The notes under the pieces were generated by a model. The model was not told where the DNA came from and ran no database searches. It saw nothing but the letters and a program-made list of their open reading frames with translations. From Anaeramoeba ignava (taxonomy: Eukaryota > Metamonada > Anaeramoebidae), in NCBI GenBank assembly GCA_028826165.1, contig JAPDFW010000059.1, forward strand, positions 757,001 to 821,000: a DNA stretch of 64,000 nucleotides, in the 5' to 3' direction. The position numbers and the translations under genes were made by a program. Below are positions 42,240 through 55,058 of the stretch, in pieces; within the stretch, counting starts at the first letter, position 1, and each line of letters starts with the position of its first letter.

Positions 42240-42950
42240 TGAGAATAGATATAATTTAATAATTAATTTATAAATTAATTTAAAAATATAATTTAATATT
42301 TAATTTTATTATTAAAATAATAATTTAATGTTTTATATTTAAATATTTTATTATTTAAAAATATTTAACATATAAATATAAAAAAATAAGAATAGATTTA
42401 ATTTAATATTTTTAATTTATAAATTAATTTTAAAAATATAATTTAATATTTAATTTTATTATTAAAATAATAATTTAATGTTTTAGATTTAAATATTTTA
42501 TTATTTAAAATTTAACATATAAATATAGAAAATGAAAATAGATTTGATTTAATATTTAATTTATAAATAAATTTAAAAATATAATTTAATATTTAATTTT
42601 ATGTTTAAAATAATAATTTAATGTTTTAGATTTAAATATTTTATTATTTAAATATTTAACATATAAATATAAAAATGAAAATAGATTTAATTTAATATTT
42701 AATTTATAAATTAATTTAAAAATATAATTTAATATTTAATTTTATTATTAAAATAATAATTTAATGTTTTAGATTTAAATATTTTATTATTTAGATATTT
42801 AAACATATAAATATAAAAATGAAAATAGATTTAATTTAGTATTTAATTTATAAATTAATTTAAAAATATAATTTAATATTTAATTTTATTATTAAAATAA
42901 TAATTTAATGTTTTAAATTTAAATATTTTATTATTTAAAAATATTTTGAA
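42240..42950. repeat. Five tandem copies of a ~145-bp AT-rich unit
   Basis: Units begin with GAAAATAGATTTAATTTAAT and end with TTAACATATAAATATAAAAA, near 42240, 42388, 42532, 42675 and 42820. They are high-identity copies with no coding content. Confidence 0.85.
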
Positions 42951-43333
42951 AATTGATTTTTGAAATTAAAATTTTATCTTTTTTTTTGAATTAAATTGAA
43001 TTAATATTAATTTGGAAATTTGTTTTAAAATTTAAATTTATTAATAATTTTTAAATTCCAAAAAAAAAATTAAATTAAAAATTAAATTAAAATAATTTTC
43101 CTTTTTTTTTAATAATAAAAAATTAATAAAAAATAATAATAATTTATTAATAAATTGATTTAAAATAATAAATTAAAAAGAAAATTAAATTAATTATTAA
43201 TTTAAATTTATTCTTATTTTTATATTTTTATTTATTTTCAAAATACACTTTTTATTTTAAATTTTTAAATTTTTCATTTTTCCTTTTTAAAAAACACACA
43301 AAACAAAAACACAAAAACAAAAACAAAAACAAA
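42951..43333. other. Intergenic, no gene seen
   Basis: A/T-rich spacer leading to a (CAAAAA)n leader and the ATG of the next locus. Confidence 0.55.
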
Positions 43334-44951
43334 ATGGATAATAATAATGATAATAACCAAATTGAAAATGCAAATGAAAATGAAAATGAAAATGAAATGA
43401 AAAATTTAGAAAAAAAAGTAACAAAAATTTAATTAAAAATTATTCAAACCTTTTAAATGGAAATTCATTTAAAGATTTTTCAATTTTGTTGAGAATAAAT
43501 CAAATCCTTTTGAAATTAAAGTTCATAAATCAATTTTATCTTCAAGATCTCCTTTTTAATGAGTTATTAAGGCAAGAATCTCTTTCTATTTCTTTAAATC
43601 AATTTAATAAAAAGAAATGGAATCAATTTTTGAGTTATATTTATTATGGAAATATTTCTTTTTGAGAATCAAGAAAATCTTATCCAATTATTAGAAATTT
43701 CAATTTATTTTAAATTAAATTTATTGAAAGAAATTATTCAAAAAAAAATTTCAAATTCAATTAATTATTCAAATTTTTTCCAATTTTTTTTCCAAAATCG
43801 AAATTTAAATTCAAATGAAATTGAAATAAAATGTTTTGAATTAATAAATCAAAATTTTTCCCAAGTTCAAAATAATGAGAATTTATTCAATTTAACTAAA
43901 GAAGAAATTATCAAATTTATTCAATTTAAACAAGAAAAAAAAGAAATTTTTCAATTTGATTTTTTTCAATTTTTAAATAATTGGATTGAAAAAAAGAAAT
44001 CAAAGATTAAAAGGAAAAAGAAAGAAAAAGAAAACACAAAAAGAGAAAGAAATTGAAAAGAAAAGATTATTTCATTCTTTTTTTTCATTATTTGATAAAG
44101 ATTCAATTTCAAAACAAGATTTTGATAAATTAAAACAATTTGATTTTTCCTAAATCTTTTTAGTTGATATTCAAAACAAAAGTTATTCAAGAAAATCAAG
44201 AAAATTCAAGAGAAAGAAAAAGAAAATTAAAAGAAGAGAAATGGAATCAAAAAAGTTGAAAAGAATTTGAAAATAAGAAGAAAGAAAAGAGAATGAGAAA
44301 ATGAAACCCGTTTTTGGGGATGAAATTGAAGATATGAAACCTATTTTTGATAAATATCGAGATCAATATCAAAAAGATTTGGAATATGAAAAGAAAATGA
44401 AAGCATTTTCAGATTCAGAAATTGTGAAAGATATTGAATATGTTAAGAAATTACAAGAATGGATAAATGATAATGATTTTTTTTCTAAAATGAAAAAAGG
44501 ATTTTCAGCAAAAAGAGATGGATTTAATTCTCAAAATTGGCATAAAGCAGTTGATGGGAAAGGAAAAACATTAGTTATTATCAAAACAAAACAAAATTTT
44601 ATTTTTGGAGGTTTTACTCAAGTTGGATTTAAACATTCAAGTGGAGAAAATATTAATGATTCAAGTGCATTTATTTTTTCATTAAGAAATGATAAAGGGG
44701 ATAGAATACCTGCAAAGTTTACACATAATGGCAATGGTCGTGCAATTTGTTCTGGTTTAAGTTATGGTCCAGTATTTGGTGATGGAGATGATTTTAGTTT
44801 ATCTTCTAATTTACAACCTGGTTATTCAAGTTTTGGTAGAAGTTATAATCTACCTAATGGAATTAATTGGAATACAAATGAAGCTAATAGTTATTTAGCT
44901 GGTTCTTATAATTCATGGGTTGTTGATGAACTTGAAACTTATTTCATTTAA
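43334..44951 (+). pseudogene. BTB-BACK-TLDc locus, broken 5' part, intact TLDc 3' part
   Basis: It opens with MDNNNDNNQIENANENENEN, then hits a stop. Pieces of BTB are readable only by switching frame several times (NPFEIKVHKSILSSRSPF; FNELLRQESLSI; YYGNISF). The BACK region is open at 43646-44056 (ISIYFKLNLLKEIIQKKI), then degenerates. An ORF at 44301-44951 gives 216 residues with a complete TLDc domain (LQEWINDNDFFSKMKKGFSA, FIFGGFTQVGFKHSSGE, SYLAGSYNSWVVDELETYFI). At least four one-base shifts fall in A or T runs. The TLDc portion might be expressed alone from its own ATG. Confidence 0.7.
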
Positions 44952-46190
44952 AAATTAATTAATAATAAGAAAATCAAACTTTTTTTTTTAATTTTTTTTT
45001 CAAAATTTAATTCAATTTTAATTTACTTTTAATCAAATTAATTTCTTTAAAATAAAAAATAAGAAACAAATTTAATTTTAAATAATTTAATTTTAATTTA
45101 AAATATTTATTAAAAATTTAATTAATAAAAAATAATCCAAAAAAAAAAATAATAAATTTTAAAAAATTGAATATTTTTAATATAATAAATAAAAATAAAA
45201 ATTGAAAATAGAAATTAATAATAATTAAATTTAAATTCATTAATTAAAATATTAAAATAAAAAAAATCAAATAAAATTTATTATTAATTAATATTTAAAT
45301 ATTAATAAATTATAATCAAAAATCAAAAAATAGAATAATTAGTAAATTATTTTTTTTAGAAAGTTTATCTTATTCAATCATGTTAAATTCAATTTATTTA
45401 AAATTTTTTAATTTTTTAATTTTATTTTTAATATATTTTATTATAATTAAAATTGGAATAATAAATAATCAAAAATATTAATATAATAAATAAAAATATT
45501 ATTTCAAATTAAAATAAAATAAATTTAAATTAAATTATTATTAATTATTATTAAAATTAAATATTTATATTTATTAAAATATTTATTCCACTTTTTAATA
45601 TATTTTATTATAATTAAAATTGGAATAATAAATAAATCAAAAATATTAATATAATAAATAAAAATATTATATTAAATTAAAATAAAATAAATTTAAATTA
45701 AGTTATTATTAAATATTATTAAAATTAAATATTTATATTTATTAAAATATTTCAATTTTCTTCTAAATTTTATTAAATTATTGAGAATCAGTTTTATATT
45801 ATTTTAAATAAAGAAATATTGATAAAATATATAAAATATAATTAATTTTTAAATTTAATTATTTAATATTTTTATTCCATTTTTGAAATAAATTAATTAA
45901 AATATTTTATTAATTTTATTAAATTATTGAGAATAATTTTATATTATTTTAAATAAAGAAATATTAATAAAATATATAAAAAATAATTGATTTTAAATTT
46001 AATTATTTAATATTCTTTATTCCATTTTTGAAATAAATTAATTAAAATATTTTATTAATTTTATTAAATTATTGATAATTATTTTATATTATTTTAAATA
46101 AAGAAATATTAATAAAATATATAAAATATAATTAATTTTAAATTTAATTATTTAATATTCTTTATTCCATTTTTGAAATAAATTAATTAA
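44952..46190. repeat. AT-rich spacer with tandem ~137-bp and ~170-bp repeats
   Basis: Two copies of a unit with TATTTTATTATAATTAAAAT lie near 45430 and 45600. Three copies of a unit with TTTATATTATTTTAAATAAAG lie near 45790, 45930 and 46065; here the motif is one base longer than exact in some copies. No coding sequence is present. Confidence 0.7.
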
Positions 46191-46510
46191 AAGATTTTAT
46201 TATTGAAAGAAAAGAAAAACAATATAAATTTCCAAAATTAATATTAATAATGAGAAGTGAATTATATCGAGGAATGTTTTTATCTGTTACAAATGATAAA
46301 TCTAATAAAGTTACAGATTATAGTGAATTAAGTAATAAATCATTTCAAATATTTGAATATTGGATTTATTCAAATCAAATTAAAGATGAAATTCAAATTA
46401 CACAAGAAATAATTAATGAAATTAAAATTGGAATTGATTATTTCCAATTAAATCAAACAAATCCAAATTTATTTGATTTATTAATTAACAAATTTAATAA
46501 TCAAAATTAA
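46191..46510 (+). pseudogene. Duplicated 3' fragment of the RCC1-BTB gene
   Basis: The segment repeats 41915-42231 with roughly 97% identity: FIIERKEKQYKFPKLILIM then RSELYRGMFLSVTNDKSNKV to a TAA. Only the last ~105 codons are present, with no RCC1 part and no upstream frame, because the 5' side is satellite-like DNA. It is probably a relic of duplication. Confidence 0.85.
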
Positions 46511-46716
46511 AATTAAAATTAAAATTAAAATTGTTTTGTTTTTTATTTTTTGTTTTTTGAATAGAAAAGTTGAAGGAAATTTCATTATTAAAAAGAAGAA
46601 GAAAAGAAAAGAAAAAAGAAGAAGAAAAGAAGAGAAAAAAGCAAAAAAAAAAATTAAGAGGTTCAAATGAAGAATTTCAAAAAGAAAAGAAGAATGAGAA
46701 GAAATTTGTTTTTTTT

Positions 46717-48711
46717 TTAGAGAATAATCACCATACAGGTAATATTATCTGTAGAACCTTCACGGATTGCATTTGCGAGCAATTTTTTACTCATTTTATC
46801 TGGTTCATCCATTCCTTGAAGTAATTCAACTGCTTTTTCATTTGTAATAACATCCCAAACACCATCACAAGCAATTATCAAAAATTTATCTTCTTCAGTT
46901 AATTCTGTTGCTGTGAAATAAGGTTCATTTGAGATGAATTCTTTCAAAGAGTGATCTCCAAATGATCTGGAAACAGCCAAAAGACCTTCAATTTTAATAT
47001 TAATTTTAATTTAAATTTTTAATTTTGATTTTAAATTTAATTTTAATTTTAATTTTAATTTTAATTTTAATTTTGATTTTATTTTTAATTTTAATTTTAT
47101 TTTAATTTTAATTTTAATTTTAATTTTAATTTTAATTTTGATTTAAATTTTAATTTGAATTTTGATTTTAATTTTAAATTTAATTTTAATTTTAATTTTG
47201 ATTTTAATTTTAATTTTAAATATAAATATAAATTATAATTTTCGGATATAACTCACCAAATTTTAAGCTGAAACAATATAATTTTCTTTTTGATTTTGAT
47301 TTATGATCAAATTTTAAATTTAATTTTGATTTTAATTTTGAATTTTTAATTTTAATTTTAATTTTAAATATAAATTTTAATTTTTCGGATATAATTTCAA
47401 GAATTTTAATTTTATAATTTTAACAAATCCACCATTTGAAATCAAATTTTTAATTTTTGATTTTTAACATTTAATTTTTTGATCAAATGTTTTATTTTTA
47501 ATTTTGTTTTCGACTTTTTAATTTTAATTTTAATTTTGATTTTGATTTTAATTTTAATTTTAATTTTAATTTTAATTTTAATTTTAATTTTAATTTTAAT
47601 TTTAATTTTAATTTTAATTTTAATTTTAATTTTAAATTTAATTTTAATTTTAAATTTTAATTTTAATTTTAATTTTAATTTTAATTTTAATTTTAATTTT
47701 AATTTTAATTTTAATTTTAATTTTAATTTTAATTTTAATTTTAATTTTAATTTTAATTTTAATTTTAATTTTAATTTTAATTTTAATTTTAATTTTAATT
47801 TGAATTTTGATTTTAATTTGAATTTTAAAAAATTAAAATTAAAATTACCATAAAACTGCTCTTGAATCGCCAACATTTCCAGAATAAAGCATTCTTTTAT
47901 TTCCATATTTAGCAATAAGACATGTAACTGCAGTTGCACCTGAATTACTATAAGTTTCTTCAGCAATGGCAATATCAAATTTAGCATAAGTATCAGTAAA
48001 AATGTCTTGCATTTCTTTGTCAGTAATTTGGATGGAATTGTCATCTTTTTTTTCAATTTCTTTAATGTCATCTTGTTTGTCATCTTTTTTTTCAATTTCT
48101 TTAATGTCATCTTGTTTGTCATCTTTTTTTTCATCTTTTTTTTCATCATCTTGTTTGTCATCTTTTTTTTCATCTTCTTTTTTTTCATCTTCTTTTTTTT
48201 CATCATCTTTTTTTTCATCTTCTTTTTCATCTTCTTTTTTTTCATCTTTTTTTTCATCTTGTTTTTCATCTTCTTTTTCATCTTCTTTTTTTCATCTTTA
48301 TTATCAATTTCCATTGATAAATTGGTGTTAACTTCAGTATCAATTTGATTTTCTTTTTTAGGAGTGCTAATATTCAATTTTGCTTTAATATTATCAGCAA
48401 GCATTAAATGAAATTTTTCTTCAGCAAAATTTGCAACTTGTGAACCACCATGACCATCATACACTGCAAAAAAGCCCCAACCATCATTTTCTAAAAAGGA
48501 ATCTACAATAACGTGTGCATCCTTTTCCAATTATTTTTATTTTTATTGCATTAATTTTTTAATTTTTTAATTTTTTAATTTAATTTTTTTTTTCTCATTT
48601 TTTTATTCTTTTCATTTTTACTTCCATTGTTCGTCGGAATCGTGAATTTCTATCAGCACAAACTCCTACTGACTTTACTGACTTTAAATTTTCCTGTTTT
48701 TCGTTAATCAT
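46717..48711 (-). CDS. PP2C-family Ser/Thr phosphatase with one frameshift in an A7 run
   Basis: Exon 1 is 48711-48622 (MINEKQENLKSVKSVGVCAD ... RRTME) and exon 2 is 48521-47849 (DAHVIVDSF, FFAVYDGHGGSQVANF). The last exon is 46985-46717 (LLAVSRSFGDHSLKEF, LIIACDGVWDVI, GSTDNITCMVIIL). These cover the PP2C metal-binding motifs RxxMEDAH, DGHGG, GDSRAVL, DG and DN. Within exon 2 a Lys/Glu/Asp-rich insert (DEKKEDEKEDEK type) follows MEIDNKDEK. The frame must shift by one at the run at 48286-48292 to reach TYAKFDIAIAEETYSNSGAT and MLYSGNVGDSRAVL. The exon carrying DHK and GGFV is not clean, with two degenerate fragments at ~47240-47290 and ~47390-47450. It is a housekeeping-type enzyme, so the shift is more likely a sequence error. 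Confidence 0.9.
46990..47845. repeat. Intronic (TTTTAA)n repeat in the PP2C gene, with two exon-like islands
   Basis: TTTTAA hexamers surround two short non-repeat islands sharing TTTTCGGATATAA (47248 and ~47390). Their reverse strands encode pieces resembling the missing PP2C motifs FDHK and SNGGFVK. Confidence 0.8.
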
Positions 48712-48979
48712 TTTTTTTAAATTTTTTTTTTTTTTCAAATTTTTTTTTTTGTTATTAAAATTGTTTTTTATTTATTTTTAAATTTAATTTAATTTAAAAG
48801 AAAAAAAATGAAAAAAAAAAATTTAAAAAAAAAAATTTTCAAAACAAAAAAAAAGGAAAAATTAAAATAAAAACTTTAAATTTTTTTTGCTTTTTTTTTT
48901 TATTCTTCTTTTTATCTTGTAAAATCCAAAAAAAAAAAATAATATTTAAATCAATTTAAATTAATATTTTTAAATCAAT

Positions 48980-50900
48980 TTAAAAATTCTCAAGTAATTT
49001 TGCCAAAAACTTTTGTTTATAATTCCAAAAATAACAACGAATTTGATCCAAATTTTCACTCAAATCTTTTGCAATTTGTTGAGCTCTTAGTAAATTCTCT
49101 TTTGAAAAATAAACAGATTTCTTATCACTAAAAATATGAAATAAAACTATTAAAGGAAATCTATTTTTTGGATTTTTTGAATGGAATTCTTCAATTTTAA
49201 CGAGATAAAAATCCATTTTCTCTTTTTTGATTTGGTTATTCAAAATAAAGTGGTTCAAATAGTTCCAAGCACTTTCATTATCATCGACTTTAGCCAATTT
49301 TTGCAAACAGAAATCGATCTCTCTTTGTTGGATTTCAGGTGTTGTTTGGATTGTTTGTTTTTTAGTCACAATGAAAAACCTAGCATTCCAAGCTGAATTA
49401 TTTCGAATATCTTTTGAAATCATATTTTCAATAAATTCCAATTCATTATCCCATAAGTCAAAATTCTCAATAACCCATAAACGATATTCCCAAGCATGAT
49501 AGTTTTTTTCATCCATTTTAAGTGCGGAATCAATGAATGCTTTTTCTTCGTTTGGATAATTTAATTTTTCACAAACTAATCTTCGATGTCTCCAAATTTG
49601 ATAATTTTTTGTTGCAAGTGAAATTATATCAGAAATAAATACTAATTCGTCTTTTAGGTTTTTTCCCATTTTGTCTAATAAAAATCTTCGATATCCCCAA
49701 ACTGAATAGTTTGCTGGGTTTAGTTTAATCATTTGTTTTGTTAATTCTAATGCTCTTTCACTTATTTCTTGTGATTTCCAAATTGCTCTAAAATAATCCA
49801 TTGTGATAGCAACTAAACAAATATTTAAAGAATTTTAATTTTATAAATGAATTTTGATTTTATAAATGAATTTTAATTTTAATTTTATAAATGAATTTTA
49901 ATTTTAATTTTAATTTTGAATTTGAATTTTGATTTTAATTTTAATTTTAATTTGAATTTAAATTTTGATTTTAATTTTGATTTTAATTTTGATTTGAATT
50001 TAAATTTTGATTTTAATTTTGATTTTAATTTTGATTTGAATTTTAATTTTAATTTTAATTTTAATTTTAATTTTAATTTTAATTTTTGATTTTGATTTTA
50101 ATTTTAATTTTAATTTTGATTTTGATTTTAATTCTAATTTTAATTTGAATTTTAATTTTAATTTTAATTTAATTTTAATTTTAATTTTGATTTTAATTTT
50201 AATTTTAATTTTAATTTTAATTTTAATTTTGATTTTGATTTTAATTTTAATTTTAATTTTAATTTTAATTTTAATTTTAATTTTTGATTTTGATTTGAAT
50301 TTTAATTTTAATTTTAATTTTAATTTTAATTTTAATTTTAATTTTAATTTTAATTTTAATTTTAATTTTGATTTTGATTTGAATTTTAATTTTAGTTTTA
50401 ATTTGAATTTTAGTTTTAATTTGAATTTTAGTTTTAATTTGAATTTTAATTTTAATTTTAATTTTAATTTTGAATTTTAATTTGAATTTGATAAATGAAT
50501 TGAATTTTAGTTAGATTTCAACATTAAAATTTTGATTTTCTCCTTTTTTTTTTTTAAAAAACAAAACTATCACAATGAATTAAATATTTACACTCAGAAC
50601 TATAAGAAATAGGACTTAAATTCTTTGAAGGATCTTCATCTTGAGGAATTGGTGTGACATCACTCCAATCAAACTTTTGTAAAAAAAATTCATCATCATC
50701 ATCATCACTTTCATATGAAATTTCAATATCTCCATCTGATTGTGAATTTGATTGTGAATCTGATTTGAAATCAAATTCTTTTTGGTTTTCAGTTTCTATT
50801 TTTTTTTCTTCAATTTGTATTTTTCTTCATTTTTTTATTTTCTTTTATTTTCTTTATTTTCTTTAATTTTATTTTCTGTATTTTCTTGATTCTCATTCAT
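48980..50900 (-). CDS. FNTA: Protein farnesyl/geranylgeranyl transferase alpha subunit
   Basis: Exon 1 is 50900-50592 and exon 2 is 49812-48980, joined in phase (SYSSE|FAITMDYFRAI). Exon 1 is acidic and ends FDWSDVTPIPQDEDPSKNLS, matching the FNTA entry sequence. Exon 2 has the prenyltransferase alpha (PPTA) repeats: NPANYSVWGYRRFLLDKM, NYQIWRHRRLVCEKL, NYHAWEYRLWVIENF and NSAWNARFFIV. This subunit is shared by the CaaX farnesyl- and geranylgeranyl-transferases that lipidate Ras, Rho and G-gamma proteins. The first ~30 codons (MNENQENTENKIKENK) need two compensating one-base changes in A runs at ~50819-50845 to stay open. Starting at the Met at 49801 would truncate the protein. Confidence 0.95.
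49835..50500. repeat. Intronic (TTTTAA/TTTTGA)n repeat, FNTA
   Basis: TTTTAA hexamers with TTTTGA, TTTGAA and TTTTAG variants, plus TATAAATGAATTTTAA interruptions at both ends. Confidence 0.9.
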
Positions 50901-51021
50901 TATAATTAAAAAAAATGAAAAAATGAAAAAAATGAAAAATGAAAAATGAAAAAAATGAAAAAAATTAAAACAAATTTCGAAATTTTTTGATTTTTGCTTT
51001 TTTTTTAATCTTTTGGATTTT

Positions 51022-54000
51022 TTAATTTGTTAAACAATTTGAAATAAAATCTTTAATTAAAGTATCATAATTTTGTTTTCTCCAAGCTGTTTCACTCTTT
51101 TCATTTTGAAAAATATAGAAAATAGTTTCTTTTGATTTTTTTGCTGATTGATATAATTCTTTTGTCATTTTTGGAGGTCTAAATAATAAGAAAAATTATT
51201 TTTTTCAATAAATAAATTTCCAAAAAAAAAATAAATCAAATACATAAAAAGTTCATCTGATGAACTTAAAAATAATATTGGTGTTGTAATTTCTGGAATA
51301 AGTTTTGAATTATCCCATTTTGTTCGAAAAAGAAAATTTGGAACAAATCGGAATAAATTTGATGAATGAGAAAATAATTTTGGAACAGAAGTAAATGGAG
51401 CTTCAACAATTAACCCTTTAATTTTTTCTTCCTATTTTAATATTTTAAATATTTTAATATTTATTTAAATATTGATTTAATTATTGATTTAAATATTGAT
51501 TTAAATATTTATTTAAATATTAATTTAAATATTGATTTAAATATTTATTTAAATATTAATTTAAATATTTGATTTAAATATTGATTTAAATATTTGATTT
51601 AAATATTGATTTAAATATTTGATTTAAATATTTGATTTAAATATTTGATTTAAATATTTGATTTAAATATTTGATTTAAATATTTGATTTAAATATTTGA
51701 TTTAAATATTTGATTTAAATATTTGATTTAAAATATTGATTTAAATATTGATTTAAATATTTGATTTTAAATATTGATTTAAATATTGATTTAAATATTT
51801 GATTTAAATATTGATTTAAATATTTGATTTAAATATTTGATTTGAATATTGATTTAAATATTGATTTAAATATTGATTTTAATATTGATTTTTAATATTG
51901 ATTTAAATATTTGATTTTAATATTGATTTAAATATTGATTTAAATATTGATTTAAATATTTGATTTTAATATTTGATTTAATATTTATTTTAAATATTTA
52001 TTTAAATATAATTGATTTAATTATTTGATTTGAATATTTATTTAAATATTTATTTAAATATTTGATTTTAATATTTGATTTTAAATATTGATTTAAAATA
52101 TTGATTTAAATATTGATTTAAATATTGATTTAAATATTGATTTAAATATTGATTTAAAATATTGATTTAATTATTGATTTAAATATTGATTTAAATATTT
52201 GATTTAAATATTTGATTTAAATATTTATTTAAATATTGATTTAAATATTGATTTAAATATTGATTTAAAAATATTTGATTTAAATATTGATTTAAATATT
52301 TGATTTAAATATTGATTTAAATATTTATTTAAATATTTGATTTAAATATTTGATTTAAATATTTGATTTAAATATTGATTTAAATAAAATATTGATTTAA
52401 ATATTGATTTTAAATATTGATTTAAATATTGATTTAAATATTGATTTAAAATATTGATTTAAATATTTGATTTAAATATTGATTTAAATATTGATTTAAA
52501 TATTGATTTTAAATATTGATTTAAATATTTGATTTAAAATATTTGATTTAAAATATTTGATTTAAATATATTTGATTTAAATATATTTGATTTAAATATT
52601 TGATTTAAAATATTTGATTTTAAATATATTTGATTTAAAAATATTTGATTTAAATATTTGATTTTAAATATTTGATTTAAATATTGATTTAAAATATTGA
52701 TTTAAATATTGATTTAATTATTGATTTTAAATATTGATTTAAATATTTGATTTAAATATTGATTTAAATATTTGATTTAAATATTGATTTAAATATTGAT
52801 TTAAATATTTGATTTAAATATTGATTTAAATATTGATTTAAATATTGATTTAAATATTTGATTTAAATATTTGATTTAAATATTTGATTTAAATATTGAT
52901 TTATTTGATTTAAATATTGATTTAAATATTTGATTTAAATATTTGATTTAAATATTTGATTTAAATATTTGATTTAAATATTGATTTAAATATTGATTTA
53001 AATATTTGATTTAAATATTTGATTTAAATATTTGATTTAAATATTGATTTAAATATTTGATTTAAATATTGATTTAAATATTTGATTTAAAATATTTGAT
53101 TTAAATAATTGATTTAAATATTTATTTTAAATATTAATTTAAATATTGATTTAAATATTGATTTAAATATTTGATTTAAATATTAATTTAAATATTTGAT
53201 TTTAATATTGATTTAAATATTTATTTAAATATTGATTTAAATATTGATTTAAATATTGATTTTAAATATTGATTTAAATATTTGATTTAAATATTGATTT
53301 AAATATTGATTTAAATATTGATTTAAATATTTGATTTAAATATTTGATTTAAATATTGAATATTGATTTTAAAATATTTATTTTAATATTGATTTAATTA
53401 TTGATTTAAATATTGATTTTAAATATTGATTTAAATATTTGATTTTAAATATTTGATTTAAATATTGATTTAAATATTGATTTTAAATATTGATTTAAAT
53501 ATTGATTTAAATATTGATTTAAATATTGATTTAAATATTGATTTAAATATTGATTTAAATATTAATTTAAATATTGATTTAAATATTGATTTTAAATATT
53601 GATTTTAAATATTAATTTAAATATTGATTTAAATATTGATTTTAAATATTGATTTTAAATATTGATTTAAATATTTGATTTAAATATTTGATTTAAATAT
53701 TTGATTTAAATATTGATTTAAATATTTGATTTAAATATTTGATTTAAATATTTGATTTAAATATTTGATTTAAATATTTGATTTAAATATTTGATTTAAA
53801 TATTTGATTTAAATATTTGATTTAAATATTTGATTTAAATATTTGATTTAAATATTTGATTTAAATATTTGATTTAAATTTTGATTTAAATATTTGATTT
53901 AAATATTTGATTTAAATTTTGATTTAAATATTGATTTAAATATTTGATTTAAATATTGATTTAAATATTTGATTTAAATATATTGATTTAAATATTTGAT

Positions 54001-54949
54001 TTAAATATATTGATTTAAATATTGATTTAAATATTGATTTAAATATTGATTTAAATATTTGATTTAAATATTGATTTTAATATTGATTTAAATATTAATT
54101 TAAATATTTTAATATTTCATTCTATTCTACATTTTTTGAAACTAAATCTATCGCAACTGCAGCTCCAAGTCCTCTTCCAAAAACAAAAAAATTTTTATTT
54201 GTAAGTGATTCTAATTTTAATAAATAATCTAATGCTGTTTGAGAATCAATTTTCAATCCTTTTTCTGATGGACTTCCTTCACTAAGACCAAAACTTTCAA
54301 TTATAATAATAATTATAATAATAATAATAATAATAAATTATATAAATTTTAATAAAAATTAATACCCTCTATATTCTACAAGAAAAATATTTAAATCCAT
54401 TGAATTCATTAATTTCTGAATTGCTTCAATTCTTTGAGTGATATCTTTATAAAAAAATTGTATTTTTTGTTTTTGTTTTTGTTCCACATTTTTTTGTTAA
54501 AATTTTCAACTAATAAAAAATATTTTCTTCCTTATTTTAAGAAATTTAAAAATCTTACTTCCTTTATTTCCATGAAAATAAATAAGAGTTGGGAATGAAT
54601 TAGATTTAATAAATAATAAACTAAAGATAAGAATATTATCTTTTGTTAATAACCAAACCTATTTATTATAAATTTAATAATAATTTAATAAATAATTTAA
54701 TAAATAATTTTAAAAGTTTTTCTTTTGTTTTTACTCTTTCCATATTTAAATTCTTTTTTAAATTTTCAGTAATATCCTAAATAAAATAATTTTAGAAAAT
54801 TGAAAATAATTTTATTAAATATTTTTTTCAATCATTTTTTTCAATCATTTTACAGAAAATTTTGGATAAGGATGATATAATCCTTGATCTTGTAAACAAT
54901 AAAATAATAGAATAATTAAAAAAAGAATAAAAATAATAATTAAAAACAT
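51022..54949 (-). CDS. BEM46/ABHD13-like alpha/beta-hydrolase lacking catalytic Ser and His, 7 exons
   Basis: Exons 54949-54854, 54776-54735, 54658-54559, 54444-54366, 54293-54131, 51431-51244 and 51178-51022 give 274 residues with consistent phases. The N-terminus MFLIIIFILFLIILLFYCLQ is a signal anchor. The order then matches ABHD13/BEM46: TLIYFHGNKGN (oxyanion region), NIFLVEYRGFGLSEGSPSEK, the nucleophile elbow, GLIVEAPFTSVPKL and ITTPILFLSSSDELFMPP. The elbow reads GRGLGA instead of GxSxG, so residue 147 is Gly where Ser is expected. The usual His (DGTHND-W in relatives) is replaced in FQNEKSETAW. The Asp-type residue in SSDELF remains. It is probably a membrane-anchored pseudo-enzyme. 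A 2.7 kb satellite intron separates exons 5 and 6. Confidence 0.9.
51435..54115. repeat. 2.7-kb intronic satellite, AAATATTTGATTT / AAATATTGATTT units
   Basis: 12-13 bp units of the GATTTAAATAT family fill ABHD intron 5. It is related to, but shorter in period than, the 6.8 and 16.5 kb arrays. Confidence 0.95.
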
Positions 54950-55058
54950 TTTTTAAAAAAAATGAGAAAAATGAGAAAATAAAAAAATGAAATTATTTTT
55001 TTCATTTTTTTTTTCATTTCAATTTATTTTGTTAATTTTAATATTAATATTAATAATA

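Noticed and set aside
47442-48530. 362-codon minus ORF ending in KLKLKL/KIKIKI
   Set aside because: The first ~75 codons are the real PP2C frame. The rest is read in the wrong frame after the A7 run and then through intron repeat.
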